A stretch of DNA of 64,000 bases from Actinacidiphila glaucinigra (GCF_900188405.1 NZ_FZOF01000013.1:124001-188000), one strand, 5' to 3'; shown: positions 33,594-43,107, numbered from the stretch's first letter. Notes: generated by a model from the letters alone, not told the origin. Program-made: numbers and translations.

Positions 33594-35072
33594 ATGACTT
33601 CTGGGACCGGAGCCCTGCGGGAGAGCGTCCCGGCGCTGGATCCGCGGCGCTGGTACGCGTTGACCGTCATCTCGGTGGCGACCCTGATGGTGGTGCTGGA
33701 CGTCTCCATCGTGAACATCGCTCTGCTGCATGCACAGGCCGACCTGCGGATCAGCGACGCCGACCGGCAGTGGGCGGTCACGGCCTACGCCCTCGCGTTC
33801 GGCGGACTACTGCTGCCCGGAGGCCGTGTCGTCGACTTCGCCGGCCGCAAACGGGCCTTCCTTCTGGGACTCGTCGGTTTCGCCGCCGCTTCCACCGTCG
33901 GCGGACTCGCCCCCAACGCGGCATTCCTCTTCACCGGCCGGGCACTGCAAGGTGCCTTCGCCGCGCTGCTGGCCCCCGCGGCGCTGTCCCTGATCGCCGT
34001 CACGTTCACCGAGCCACGCGAGCGGGCCAAGGCTTTCGGGGTGTACGGAGCCCTGCAAGGTGCCGGCGGCGCGGTGGGGCTTATCGCGGGAGGCGTGCTG
34101 ACCCAGTACGCGAGCTGGCGCTGGTGCCTGTTCGTGAACACACCCATCGCCCTCGTCGCGGCGCTGGCCGCTCTGCCGACGCTCCGGGAAAGCCGCGCCG
34201 AAGGGCAGCACCGCCATGATCTTGCCGGGGCCGCGCTGGTCACGACCGGGTTGGTCGCTGTCGTGTGGGGGTTCGCCCAGGCCTCGGAAGGCGGGTGGAA
34301 CACCGCTGCCACATGGCTGCGGCTGGCGGCCGGTTTGCTGCTCCTTACCGGCTTCGTCATCGTCGAGCGACGCGTCCGGCACCCGCTGCTGCCTCTGCGT
34401 GTGGTGCTCGACCGCGATCGTGGCGGGGCTCTCCTCGCCTCCCTGCTGATCAGTTCGGGCATGTTCGGCATGATGCTCTTCCTGACCTACTACCTTCAGG
34501 TCAATCTCGGCTACCGGCCACTGAGCGCGGGGCTGGCCTTCCTGCCCTTCAGCATCGGCATCATCGTATCTGCGACCCTCGGCGCTCCTCTGGTCACCAT
34601 GGTGGGCCCCAAGCGGCTCATGGCTGCCGGAACCGCCGTCTCCGTACTGGGCACCCTCTGGCTGACGCTGTCGAAGGCCACCAGCGGTTACCTGCCCGTG
34701 GTCCTGCCGGCGATGATCCTGACCGGCCTGGGGCTGGGTGCCTTCTTCCTCGCCCTGCCCAATGCGGCGCTGGCCGACGTCGAGCCCTCCGACACCGGGG
34801 TGGCCAGCGCGCTGATCAGCACCACCCAGCAGGTGGGTGGCGCCATCGGCCCGGCCCTACTCAACACCCTTTACGTGTCCGCCTCCACCACGTTCCTCGC
34901 CGGCCCGGCGCATGCCCTCCCCCGCGCACGGCAGCTGGAGGCCTACGTGCACGGGTACCGCGCCGCGTACATCGCAGGCGCGACCCTCCTCGCCGTCGCC
35001 TTCGTCGTCACCCTCACCACGCTCAGGACGTCAAGCCGCGCGCCGGTGAAGGAAATACACGCCACTTACTGA
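33594..35072 (+). CDS. MFS drug exporter, DHA2 (14-helix) family
   Basis: A 492-residue membrane transporter. ATG 33594 is chosen (aagga upstream; the frame is open to 33462 across the tail of the transposase relic). It starts WYALTVISVATLMVVLDVSI, NIAL, the usual DHA2 first helix with VxDxTIVNxAL. Motif A-like GGRVVDFAGRKRAF follows helix 2, and motif C-like GALQGAGGAVGLIAGGVLTQ is in helix 5. About 14 hydrophobic segments are present. It should be a proton-drug antiporter. It is followed after 29 bases by an Old Yellow Enzyme gene, a frequent pairing in electrophile or antibiotic response units. Confidence 0.92.
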   Translation: MTSGTGALRESVPALDPRRWYALTVISVATLMVVLDVSIVNIALLHAQADLRISDADRQWAVTAYALAFGGLLLPGGRVVDFAGRKRAFLLGLVGFAAASTVGGLAPNAAFLFTGRALQGAFAALLAPAALSLIAVTFTEPRERAKAFGVYGALQGAGGAVGLIAGGVLTQYASWRWCLFVNTPIALVAALAALPTLRESRAEGQHRHDLAGAALVTTGLVAVVWGFAQASEGGWNTAATWLRLAAGLLLLTGFVIVERRVRHPLLPLRVVLDRDRGGALLASLLISSGMFGMMLFLTYYLQVNLGYRPLSAGLAFLPFSIGIIVSATLGAPLVTMVGPKRLMAAGTAVSVLGTLWLTLSKATSGYLPVVLPAMILTGLGLGAFFLALPNAALADVEPSDTGVASALISTTQQVGGAIGPALLNTLYVSASTTFLAGPAHALPRARQLEAYVHGYRAAYIAGATLLAVAFVVTLTTLRTSSRAPVKEIHATY

Positions 35073-35101
35073 AAGTCCACCTCTCGCGACAAGGAGTCCA
35101 C

Positions 35102-36190
35102 ATGACCAAGCTCTTCGAACCGGTCGGCGTCGGTGCGTGGACGCTGCGCAACCGCATCGTCATGGCACCCATGACCCGGAACCGTGCCACGCCCTTCGGG
35201 GTGCCCACCGAGGACATGGCCACGTACTACGGGCAGCGTGCCACCGCGGGACTGATCATCACCGAGGGAACACAGCCGAGCCCGGTAGGCCAGGGGTACA
35301 TGAACACTCCCGGTCTGCACACGCCGCGGCAGCGTGCCGGGTGGGCTCGAGTGGCTGAGGCGGTTCACGCAGGCGGGGGCCTCGTCGTCGGCCAGCTCAT
35401 GCACGCCGGCAGGATCTCGCACCCCGACAACAAGCACGGCGCGGAGACCGTTGCGCCCAGTGCGCTGGCCGCTCCAGGCGCCATGTTCACCGCCGGCGGC
35501 GCCCGGCCTCACCCGGTGCCCCGCGCCCTGGGAACCGATGAACTCGGCTCGGTCGTACAGGAATTCGCCGATGCGGCCATTGCCGCCCGTGGGGCCGGAC
35601 TCGACGGCGTCGAACTGCACGCCGCCAACGGATATCTGCTGCACCAGTTCCTCTCGCCCTCCACCAACCACCGCGACGACGCCTACGGAGGAGACCCCGA
35701 GGCGCGCTCCCGGTTCGTCGTCGACGCCGTCCGGGCCGTCTCCGAGGCCATCGGTCCTGACCGCGTCGGCGTCCGCATCTCGCCGGGCGCTGCCCTCCAC
35801 GGCATCCAAGAGGACGACCATCATGAGACGGCTGCCACCTACCTGGCCCTCGTCGACGCGCTCTCCCGGCTGGGAGTGGCCTACCTGCACACGATCGGCG
35901 ACCCGGCCGGCTCCCTTCTGAGTGACCTGCGCAGCCGATTCCACGGCCCCACAGTCGTCAACACCGGCTGGGAACCCGTAACGGACGCCGAGATCGCAAC
36001 CGACCTACTGGGCCGTGGCCTGGCGGACCTGGTCGCCGTGGGCCGTCCTTACATAGCCAACCCCGACCTGGTCCACCGTTGGCGTACGGGCGGCCCGCTC
36101 AATCAACCGGACCCGGCGACCTTCTACGGCGGCGACGCCGCGGGCTTCACCGACTACCCGGCCCTCGGTGCCACCGCCGACGCGAGTTGA
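35102..36190 (+). CDS. Old Yellow Enzyme family alkene reductase
   Basis: A 362-residue FMN-dependent enoate reductase. The FMN-binding start KLFEPVGVGAWTLRNRIVMA PMTRNR is clear (MAPMTRNRA). The substrate-binding pair is in VELHAANGYLLHQFLSP (His-Asn pair; the Tyr two residues on is the usual proton donor). SPSTNHRDDAYGG and VGRPYIANPDLVHRW complete the barrel. It reduces activated C=C bonds of enones and nitro compounds using NAD(P)H. A good ribosome site (aaggag) precedes ATG 35102. It is in an operon with the MFS exporter, suggesting export plus reduction of electrophiles. Confidence 0.93.
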   Translation: MTKLFEPVGVGAWTLRNRIVMAPMTRNRATPFGVPTEDMATYYGQRATAGLIITEGTQPSPVGQGYMNTPGLHTPRQRAGWARVAEAVHAGGGLVVGQLMHAGRISHPDNKHGAETVAPSALAAPGAMFTAGGARPHPVPRALGTDELGSVVQEFADAAIAARGAGLDGVELHAANGYLLHQFLSPSTNHRDDAYGGDPEARSRFVVDAVRAVSEAIGPDRVGVRISPGAALHGIQEDDHHETAATYLALVDALSRLGVAYLHTIGDPAGSLLSDLRSRFHGPTVVNTGWEPVTDAEIATDLLGRGLADLVAVGRPYIANPDLVHRWRTGGPLNQPDPATFYGGDAAGFTDYPALGATADAS

Positions 36191-36577
36191 TGCCGCCAGA
36201 CGACGCACGGTCCGCGGTGCTGCGGCACCCGATCCCCCGGCCACCACCGAAGAGCACCTGGACATCGATGCCCTCAATGGACTTCCCAAACTACCGGCCG
36301 GCGTGGTGGGCCTGCCTGGGAGTCGCAGGTCAACTCGTCGGGTACGGCGGGCGGGTGGGGCTTCGCGGACATTGGTGCGGTCGCCGCTCGGGGCAGGTCC
36401 CGTCGAGGCGCATCCAGTGCCCCGGATACGCCCGCCCCGCCGGTTCGGCGAACGCCGAGACGGAGCTGCCGTCGTGGTTGACGGTGGTCATCACGCGGCG
36501 GCCTGCGGCCGGAACATCCACCTCCACGGCGGAGTGACCGGCTCGCCCATCTGACCTGCCCGGACCGGCCGCCGGCG
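36191..36577. other. 387-bp gap between convergent units, no gene supported
   Basis: Open frames on both strands are Arg/Pro-rich with no ribosome site. A minus-strand piece (HSAVEVDVPAAGRRVMTTVN, near 36475-36535) has better composition and could be a gene fragment, but no family is recognised. Confidence 0.3.
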
Positions 36578-37258
36578 TCAGCCCAGCGTCAGCAGCCCGG
36601 TGACGGCGACGTGCAGGGTGCGGCCGAGCCGTTCGGCGAAGTCGACCCGTGTGTCGGCGAGTTCGGGGGTCCGCTGGGCCTCGGCGACCGCCTCCGAGGG
36701 GTGGGCGAACGGCCAGAGTCCGGCCGTGCACACGACGGTCAGGGAGACCAGCTCCCGGGCGGCCGCCGGCGTCAGTGCGGTGATGTTGCGCTGCACCAGA
36801 TCCGCCAGCGTGCCCAGCAAACCGCCATGGGCCAGCTTGAACTCGCGCGCGGCCTCGACGGAGAGGTTCCGCTCCAGTTCGGATCCCAGCGCGCTCAGCA
36901 GGTCACAGAGCAGAGACCTGCGGGCCAGAGACCGGGCCAGGGCGTACGTCACGGCCTCCGGCGAGGCGGCACCCTGAGCCCCCGCGGTCGGGAGTTCGGC
37001 GGGCAGCTCCTCGATCCACTGCGTGAGGGAACGGTTGAGCAGTTCGAAGAAGACCGCCTCCCTGGTCTCGAAGTACCGCACGACGTTGGTCTTCGAAAGC
37101 CCGACCCGCCGGCTCAGCTCGCGCAGGCTGATCTCGCCGACCGGCATCTCCGCCAAGAGCTGTGTCGCGGCGTCGATGATGGCCTGCTTGCGGATCTCGC
37201 GCTGCTCGGCGCTTCGCGCCCGCTGGAATTCCGTCGACCGATCGTCTGCCACTGTCAC
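36578..37258 (-). CDS. TetR-family transcriptional regulator
   Basis: A 226-residue regulator. The helix-turn-helix is at about 25-70 (KQAIIDAATQLLAEMPVGEI, SLRELSRRVGLSKTNVVRYF, ETREAVFFELL). The C-terminal domain ends HVAVTGLLTLG. It is the last gene of the minus-strand run AKR (40094) - SDR (38976) - SDR (38164) - TetR (37258), with gaps of 59-87 bases, so it is probably co-transcribed and autoregulates the set. The large inverted repeat before the first gene (40137-40187) is a candidate binding site. Confidence 0.9.
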   Translation of the reverse strand: MTVADDRSTEFQRARSAEQREIRKQAIIDAATQLLAEMPVGEISLRELSRRVGLSKTNVVRYFETREAVFFELLNRSLTQWIEELPAELPTAGAQGAASPEAVTYALARSLARRSLLCDLLSALGSELERNLSVEAAREFKLAHGGLLGTLADLVQRNITALTPAAARELVSLTVVCTAGLWPFAHPSEAVAEAQRTPELADTRVDFAERLGRTLHVAVTGLLTLG

Positions 37259-37345
37259 TTCCCCGGGAAACCTTCTCGGCCCGCACTCGGCGCCGCCTGC
37301 GGTAAGCCTAAGCCCCGACCGGGCGTCCAGGCCCGATGCCCCGGG

Positions 37346-38164
37346 TCATACGGACTCGCTCACCTCGCGCCACTTGGCGTCGGAGGCTGCGAGGGTCTCG
37401 GACACGACCCGGCCGACCCGGACCGCGTCCTTGCCGAGCAGCAGACGCAGCGGCGGCTCCTCGGACTCCGTGATGTCCAGCAGGATGCGTGCGACGCGTG
37501 CGGGGTCGCCGGTCTGGTTGCCGTCCGACGCCCGCTGGCGGGCGATCGCGGGTTCGACAACCGGCTTGTAGGGCTCGCTGACCGGCGGGGTGGCCATCGA
37601 GGAGCCCGCCCAGTCGGTGCGCATGGCGCCCGGCTCGGCGACGGTGACCTTGATGCCGAGGTGGGCCACCTCCTTGGCCAGGACCTCGGAGAAGCCGCCG
37701 ACCGCCCACTTGGCCGCCTGGTAGGCGCCCAGACCGGGGCCGCCCACGCGGCCGCCGACGGAGGAGATCTGGACGATGTGCCCGGCACCCTGCTCCCGCA
37801 TGACGGGCAGGGCGGCCCGGGTGACGTTGACGACGCCGTGGAGATTGGCGTCGATCTGGTCGCGGAAGGCCTGCTCGGACATGTCCTCGATGGCGGCCAT
37901 GTCGGCGTAGCCGGCGTTGTTCACGACGACGTCCAGACGCCCGAAGGCCGCCACGGCCGCCTGCACGGCCCGCCGTGCGGCGGCGGCGTCGATCACGTCG
38001 AGGGTGACCAGGCGGACCTTGTCGCCGTAGGTGTCGACGAGGTCGTTCAGGGATTCGACGCGCCGGGCGGTCGCGACCAGATTGTGGCCCGCCGCCAGGA
38101 CCGCCTCGGCGATCGCGCGGCCCAGGCCGCGGGAGCTTCCGGTGATCAGCCAGGTCTTGCTCAT
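37346..38164 (-). CDS. short-chain dehydrogenase/reductase (SDR)
   Basis: A 272-residue classical SDR. The dinucleotide motif is TGSSRGLGRAIAEAVL (~8-23), the structural motif NNAGYA is near 85, and the catalytic residues are Ser in ISSVGG and Tyr/Lys in YQAAK (about 154-158). A C-terminal extension with RILLDITESEEPPLRLLLGK is typical of SDRs that are annotated as oxidoreductase/3-ketoacyl reductase-like but act on small carbonyls. It starts at ATG 38164, in an operon with a second SDR and an aldo/keto reductase. NADP preference is suggested by Arg after the glycine motif (inference). Confidence 0.92.
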   Translation of the reverse strand: MSKTWLITGSSRGLGRAIAEAVLAAGHNLVATARRVESLNDLVDTYGDKVRLVTLDVIDAAAARRAVQAAVAAFGRLDVVVNNAGYADMAAIEDMSEQAFRDQIDANLHGVVNVTRAALPVMREQGAGHIVQISSVGGRVGGPGLGAYQAAKWAVGGFSEVLAKEVAHLGIKVTVAEPGAMRTDWAGSSMATPPVSEPYKPVVEPAIARQRASDGNQTGDPARVARILLDITESEEPPLRLLLGKDAVRVGRVVSETLAASDAKWREVSESV

Positions 38165-38223
38165 GGTGGTGCCTCTGTCTCTCTTGCTCGATGGAGGAAA
38201 GGGGGGTCGGGGATCTTCGTGGT

Positions 38224-38976
38224 TCAGATGAGGAATCCGCCGTCGACCGCGAGGTGGGCGCCGGTGACGTAGGAGGCCTCGTCGGAGAGCAGGAAAGCGA
38301 CGGCCTTGGCCACTTCCACGCCGGTGCCGAGCCGGCGGGCCGGGATGCGCTCGGCGATCTTCGCCACCTCGTCGGGGTTGCCCTGCTGGCGGGGCACCGG
38401 GATGACGCCTGGCTGGAGCTCGTTGACGCGGACCCCGTGCCGTGCCCACTCGGAGGCCGCCGTGCGGGTCAGTCCGCGCATGCCGTGCTTGCTGGCGCTG
38501 TAGGCGGCGCGGGCGGACAGGCCCCGGTCGGCGAAGACGCTGGAAATGTTGACGATGGCGCCGCCACCGGCCGCCCGGATCGCCGGGATCTGGTACTTCA
38601 TCCCGTAGAAGACGCCGGAGAGGTTGATTCCGATGGTCCTGTTCCATTCGTCCTCGGGAAGGTCGGGGACCTCGTGGAGGACGCCGGAGGTGCCCGCGTT
38701 GTTCACGGCCAGGTGCAGGGCGCCGAAGTGACCGACGGTCTCGGCGACAGCGTGCTCGACGGCAAGCGGGTCGCTGACGTCGACCGGCAGGACGAGGGCC
38801 TTGCCCCCCGCTGCGGCGATCTCGCCGGCGAGCTCCTTCAGGGGTTCCTCCTGGCGGCTCACCAGGGCGACAGCGGCCCCGCGGGCCGCGAGCAGCCGGG
38901 CGATGTCGGATCCGATGCCGCTGCCCGCGCCCGTCACGAAGGCGGTCCGGCCGGCGAATTGGTCGTCGAAGTTCAT
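38224..38976 (-). CDS. short-chain dehydrogenase/reductase (SDR)
   Basis: A 250-residue classical SDR. The motif TGAGSGIGSDIARLL (~15-29) is followed by NNAG near 92, the catalytic Ser in NISSVF and the Tyr/Lys pair in YSASK, then GPxxP-like LQPGVIPVPRQ. It ends with the usual tail YVTGAHLAVDGGFLI. ATG 38976 is chosen because ggagca precedes it; an in-frame extension to 39051 overlaps the aldo/keto reductase gene. It is the second gene of the AKR-SDR-SDR-TetR operon. The substrate is unknown. Confidence 0.92.
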   Translation of the reverse strand: MNFDDQFAGRTAFVTGAGSGIGSDIARLLAARGAAVALVSRQEEPLKELAGEIAAAGGKALVLPVDVSDPLAVEHAVAETVGHFGALHLAVNNAGTSGVLHEVPDLPEDEWNRTIGINLSGVFYGMKYQIPAIRAAGGGAIVNISSVFADRGLSARAAYSASKHGMRGLTRTAASEWARHGVRVNELQPGVIPVPRQQGNPDEVAKIAERIPARRLGTGVEVAKAVAFLLSDEASYVTGAHLAVDGGFLI

Positions 38977-39047
38977 GAGATGTGCTCCTTGCCCAGACGC
39001 GCCCAGGTCGCGGCCGCGCCCCTGCGTGCGGTGTGTCGGTGGGGACG

Positions 39048-40094
39048 TCACTCTTCGGTGTCGTCCCGGAGGGTGTTGAGGGCTCCGTAGCGGCCGCCCT
39101 TGACCCGTACGGGGTCGAACAGGGCGCCGAGGGCGGCCACGTCGTCGGCGCTGAGCCGGACCGAGGTGGCCGCGAGGTTCGCGCGGACGTGGTTCGGATG
39201 CTTGGAGCCCGGGATCGGGACGATGTCGTGGTGCCGGCCCAGCAGCCAGGCGAGGGCGATCTGGCCGGGAGTGGCGCCGGCGCCCGAGGCGAACCGCTCC
39301 AGCTCACGGACGAGCCGCAGGTTGCTCTCGAAGTTCTCGCCCTGGAACTTGGGCAGCGTCGAGCGGAAGTCGTCGCGGCCGAACTCGGCTCCCCGGCGGA
39401 AGGCACCGGTGAGCATGCCGCGGCCAAGCGGGCTGTAGGGCACCAGGGTGATGCCCAGACGGCGGCACTCCGGCAGCACCTCGGCCTCGACGCCGCGCTC
39501 CCAGAGCGAGTACTCGCTCTGCAGGGCGGAGACGGGGTGGACGGCGTGGGCCCGCCGCAGAATCTCCGTGCTGACCTCGCTCAGACCGATTCCCCGGACC
39601 TTGCCCTCGACGACCAGGTCGGCCATGGCGCCCACGGTGTCCTCGACAGGGACGGCCGGGTCCAGCCGGTGGTAGTAGTACAGGTCGATCCGGTCCGTTC
39701 CGAGACGCTTCAGGCTGGCCTCGCAGGCGGCCCTGACGTACTCGGGGCGGCCGTCGAAGAAGCTGCGGCCCTCGGGGGTGGGGCGCGCGGAGAACTTGGT
39801 CGCCACGACCGCCCGGTCCCGGCGGCCCTTGAGGGCCCGTCCCAGCAGTTCCTCGTTGTGCCCGAAGCCCGGCACCGGCCGGCCCGGGGTGGCGCTGCTC
39901 GCCCCGTAGTAGTCCGAGGTGTCGAACAGCTCCACGCCCAGCTCGATCGCGTCCTGGATGGTGGCGACCGAGACGTCGGGGTCCGCCGCTCCGTAGAACT
40001 GCGACATCCCCATGAGGCCGAGGCCGACCGGCCGCACAGAGATGCCGGAGCTGCCCAGCTGCGTACGGGCTGCTGGTGTGGTGTCTTCGTTCAC
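39048..40094 (-). CDS. aldo/keto reductase
   Basis: A 348-residue NADPH-dependent aldo/keto reductase. The catalytic tetrad is visible: Asp-Tyr in ELFDTSDYYG, Lys in VVATKFSARP, His in LYYYHRLDP. The barrel continues through GIGLSEVSTEILRRAHAVHP and the NADPH pocket VPIPGSKHPNHVRANL. The start is GTG 40094. It is the first gene of the operon with two SDRs and a TetR regulator. It probably reduces reactive aldehydes or ketones; paired with the nearby Old Yellow Enzyme and exporter, it fits a carbonyl/electrophile response. Confidence 0.92.
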   Translation of the reverse strand: MNEDTTPAARTQLGSSGISVRPVGLGLMGMSQFYGAADPDVSVATIQDAIELGVELFDTSDYYGASSATPGRPVPGFGHNEELLGRALKGRRDRAVVATKFSARPTPEGRSFFDGRPEYVRAACEASLKRLGTDRIDLYYYHRLDPAVPVEDTVGAMADLVVEGKVRGIGLSEVSTEILRRAHAVHPVSALQSEYSLWERGVEAEVLPECRRLGITLVPYSPLGRGMLTGAFRRGAEFGRDDFRSTLPKFQGENFESNLRLVRELERFASGAGATPGQIALAWLLGRHHDIVPIPGSKHPNHVRANLAATSVRLSADDVAALGALFDPVRVKGGRYGALNTLRDDTEE

Positions 40095-40340
40095 GCCCTG
40101 CCGCCTTTGTGTGGAGTCTGTGTCCCGCAGCCTTTTAAGAGGCCACTGGAACCTTACGCCCTCACGTTAAAGGTCCAGTGGCCTCTTGTCCAGTCCCGGC
40201 GGCCCGGAGTGAGGCGCACGGCGCCCACTCAGCACTGCCACCTGCACGTTCCTGCGTTCACGCGCGGCGTTGGATCTGCGGACTGCCGCCCGCCCCAATT
40301 CGAATATGCGTACGGACGCGATGCGAGGGAGGCGGTGACA
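40095..40340. promoter_or_regulatory. promoter gap with a 51-bp inverted repeat
   Basis: AAGAGGCCACTGGA (40137-40150) and TCCAGTGGCCTCTT (40174-40187) are perfect 14-bp complements. The stem nearly continues through AACCTT/AAAGG toward a 13-base centre (acgccctcacgtt). It lies 43 bases upstream of the aldo/keto reductase start. There is no T-run after it in either direction, so an operator or leader hairpin is more likely than a terminator. Confidence 0.6.
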
Positions 40341-40574
40341 ATGGACGAAAACGCCCGTCGCGCCGAGCAAGGCGCGCATGTTCTGCATGTGCGGGTGACG
40401 GACCGCCGGCTTCCCGAGTCCACCTACCGGGAGTTGCTCGCGCTGCTGGGGATGTCACGCCGGTGGTCCAGCCGCTCCCGCCGGCTGCGGCGTCGGGCGG
40501 CGGTGCGGACGGAGGAGGACAGGTGCCTTGGAGCGTGTCCCCCGGTGATCACCACGGTGCGCGATCCTGCTTGA
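40341..40574 (+). pseudogene. short gene start, probably frameshifted remnant
   Basis: ATG 40341 has an excellent ribosome site (gagggaggcggtgaca) and opens MDENARRAEQGAHVLHVRVT, with strong codon bias to about TYRELLALLGMS (40460). After that the frame turns Arg-rich, while another frame continues sensibly (TPVVQPLPPAAAS) and a third (AILLEDALQALRATLSD, ~40560-40610) looks coding. This pattern suggests a gene of at least 90 codons broken by frameshifts. As it stands it would give a 77-residue protein. No family is recognised. Confidence 0.35.
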
Positions 40575-40830
40575 GGATGCGCTGCAAGCGCTGCGCGCGA
40601 CGCTGTCCGATGTGCCCGGCGGCGCGCCTCGTCCAGGAGATTGTCCCTTCCCTGCTCCGACGGAAGCCTCGACGCATCGGGGATGGGTCCCTCGCCGTGC
40701 GGTTGCGCATCTCCGCCGTGATCGGCTGCAGCCGACTGCGCATCCGTCTGGACGTCAGATGTATCCGGCTGCACGCCTTTTCCGTCGTCGGTTGCGTCCG
40801 ACTGGGCCCTGTTTGAGGGCACGGACGCCG

Positions 40831-42798
40831 TCAGGTGCGCCGAATGACCAGCACAGCGACGTCGTCGACGTGGTCGACCGCGACCGCGGCGGCCAGAATA
40901 CGGTCGGCGATTTCCTCGGAGTTCATACCGTCGCGCAGGGCTTTGGCCGCCCGCGTTCCAACTCGCTCCAAGCCGGCGTCCAGAGTCAGGCTCGGTCCTT
41001 CGACCGCACCGTCGGTGACCAGGATCAGCGCGCTGTCCTCGTCCAAATCGAACACATCCTCGCCATACTCGGTGCCACGTACAACTCCCAGCACCGGCCC
41101 GCCCGGCAACTGCACGATGTCGTGGCTGCCGTCCCCATGTGCACACAGCACCGGCACATGGCCGGCGCTCGTACCGATGACCCGTCCATCGCGTGGGTCG
41201 ACATGCAGGATGGTGCAGCTGGCGAATCGCGCAGGACTCATGCTGACGAGCAGCTCATTGGTGCGGGTGAGCACAGCTCCCGGGTCCGGTTCCTGAGCGG
41301 CGATTGCACGCATGGACAAGCGAACCTGTCCCATGAAGGCGGCCGCATCCACGTCATGCCCTTGGACATCGCCGATCTCCAGGGCGATCGCACCGTCAAG
41401 CATCACGAAAGCGTCGTACCAGTCCCCGCCGATGTCGAGGCCGTCCCGGCTGGGCCGGTAGCGGGCGGCCACCTCCAGACCCGGAAGTTCCTCGGGCAGC
41501 GTAGGCAGCATGGTCTCCTGCAACGCCGAGGCGAGATCGACGCGTGCCTGCTGCAACCTGATCCGTCGCAGAGCCTGGCCCGCGAGGTCGGCCACGGTGC
41601 CCATCAGGGTTCTCTCATCCAGGGATGGCCGGTACCCGGAGCCGTAGGTCATCACCCATCCACCGAGCGGTTGATTACCCGGCTCGCTGAGAGGAGTGAT
41701 CGAGACGGCGTAGTCGGGCCCGAGTTGCGCGAGTGGTGGATAGGCGACGGCGCGGGGCCAGTGGCGGATGTAGGCGCTGCGGTCAGGGATGAACCGGGGC
41801 TTGCCGGTACGGATCGCTTCGGGCAGTGGCGTGGGATGGTCCAGCCTCATGCCCTGAAAAGCTTCGACCTCCCACATGGTTATCCCCGCATCGGTGGAGA
41901 CCTGCAGGCGGTCCTCGTGGACAAGTGCGAGCAGAGCGCCGCTGGCACCGAATGTCGCGGCCAGTCGGGTAAGGACGACCTGCTGTAGCTCCTGCTCAGT
42001 GGCCGCGGTGATGAGAGCCGAAGACAGATCGGCGATCTCTTTGGCGCGCTTCCGTTCCGCGGCCAGTGCGGCTTGCGCCTTCCGCTTGCGCTTGACTTGC
42101 TGGGTATCGTCGCGGACCAGCCCGAAGATCCGCTCAGGGCCGCCGTACCCCAGCCGAATCCGCCGCGTCTGAGCCGACAGTTGATGCCAGCCGCCGTGCT
42201 GGTTGAGGCAGCGCAAGGTCACCCACGAGGACTGGGCGGACCCCGAGCGCAGCAGGCGCAAAAAGGGTTCCTGGTCGTCGGGGTGCACTGCCGAGATGAT
42301 TCGAGGCAGCGGTCCGGTGAGATCGGGCAGGGCGAGGATGAAGGAGGGCAGACCCCCAAGCCACTCGAACTGCTCTCCGTCGGGTGAATATGTCCACAGC
42401 CCCAGATCGGCGGCCTCGGTGGCAAGCCGGAACGGGATCAAAAGGCTGGCCAGGTCGTTTCCCGCGTCCAGCGCGTGGAGCCAGACAAGACCTTGCCCAC
42501 TGGTGGGCTCTTGCACCGGCCGCGCCTCCATCAGACAGGCAACAGATTCTCCGCCGTGCCCGGGAAACTGCAGAACCCGCATCGCCACCGTTTTCGCATT
42601 GGCGGCGTTGACCACGAGACTGTCCGCCAAGATCCGCTGGCTTGCAGGCCACAGTTCACTGAACTTACGCCCTAGGCAACGATTCGCCGACCGGTCCAGC
42701 ACTGTGGTCATCGCAATATTGAGGCTCCGAATGGCACCGTCCAACGACAGAAGGGCCGCCGGATCCGCGGTGCGGAGGAGTTCGTCCGAGGCATCCAT
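40831..42798 (-). CDS. SpoIIE-family PP2C phosphatase with PAS and GAF domains
   Basis: A 655-residue signalling protein. ATG 42798 is chosen for its AGGAG site 5 bases upstream. An N-terminal PAS-like region (DPAALLSLDGAIRSLNIAMT) and a second PAS (~130-240: FRLATEAADLGLWTYSPDGE, LGYGGPERIFGLVRDDTQQ) are followed by a GAF domain (~265-425) and the C-terminal phosphatase. The metal-binding motifs are intact: GGDWYD (457-462), IGDVQGHDVDAA and VDHVDDVAVL. No ATPase domain follows. Such proteins dephosphorylate anti-anti-sigma factors in partner-switching systems. No anti-anti-sigma gene is nearby. Confidence 0.92.
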   Translation of the reverse strand: MDASDELLRTADPAALLSLDGAIRSLNIAMTTVLDRSANRCLGRKFSELWPASQRILADSLVVNAANAKTVAMRVLQFPGHGGESVACLMEARPVQEPTSGQGLVWLHALDAGNDLASLLIPFRLATEAADLGLWTYSPDGEQFEWLGGLPSFILALPDLTGPLPRIISAVHPDDQEPFLRLLRSGSAQSSWVTLRCLNQHGGWHQLSAQTRRIRLGYGGPERIFGLVRDDTQQVKRKRKAQAALAAERKRAKEIADLSSALITAATEQELQQVVLTRLAATFGASGALLALVHEDRLQVSTDAGITMWEVEAFQGMRLDHPTPLPEAIRTGKPRFIPDRSAYIRHWPRAVAYPPLAQLGPDYAVSITPLSEPGNQPLGGWVMTYGSGYRPSLDERTLMGTVADLAGQALRRIRLQQARVDLASALQETMLPTLPEELPGLEVAARYRPSRDGLDIGGDWYDAFVMLDGAIALEIGDVQGHDVDAAAFMGQVRLSMRAIAAQEPDPGAVLTRTNELLVSMSPARFASCTILHVDPRDGRVIGTSAGHVPVLCAHGDGSHDIVQLPGGPVLGVVRGTEYGEDVFDLDEDSALILVTDGAVEGPSLTLDAGLERVGTRAAKALRDGMNSEEIADRILAAAVAVDHVDDVAVLVIRRT

Positions 42799-43107
42799 TG
42801 AGGCTCCTGACAGCCACGCAAGCACCCTTTCGACAATAGTGGCGCATCCTGCCACTCAACGCTTGAGGATGTGTCCAACCGACTCCATAGTGTGGTCGCG
42901 GGCACTCGGATCCCCCACACCCGCCGGGCTGCGGTCCTCCGAGACCAGCAGCAGCCCGGCTTGTGCGGACGATGTCGACCCGCGGTCGGTACCTGCGATC
43001 GAGCCCCGGGGTCGCATGGCAACCCGTGCGAGGTAACACGAGCACGGCCTCGCCGTCCCGGGTACGGCTTCCCCTCCGGAACGCCTGACCGGGAGCAGTG
43101 GCCGGAG
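42799..43107. other. promoter gap of the phosphatase gene
   Basis: This 309-base gap holds no supported gene. Just upstream of the phosphatase start on the minus strand are AGTGGC/GCCACT arms and a TATTGT box, which may form its promoter and operator. Confidence 0.35.

Noticed and set aside
40137..40187. MerR-type promoter within the long inverted repeat
   Set aside because: The inner ACCTT/AAGGT dyad looks MerR-like, but no -10 box occurs at the 19-base spacing and no MerR gene is nearby.
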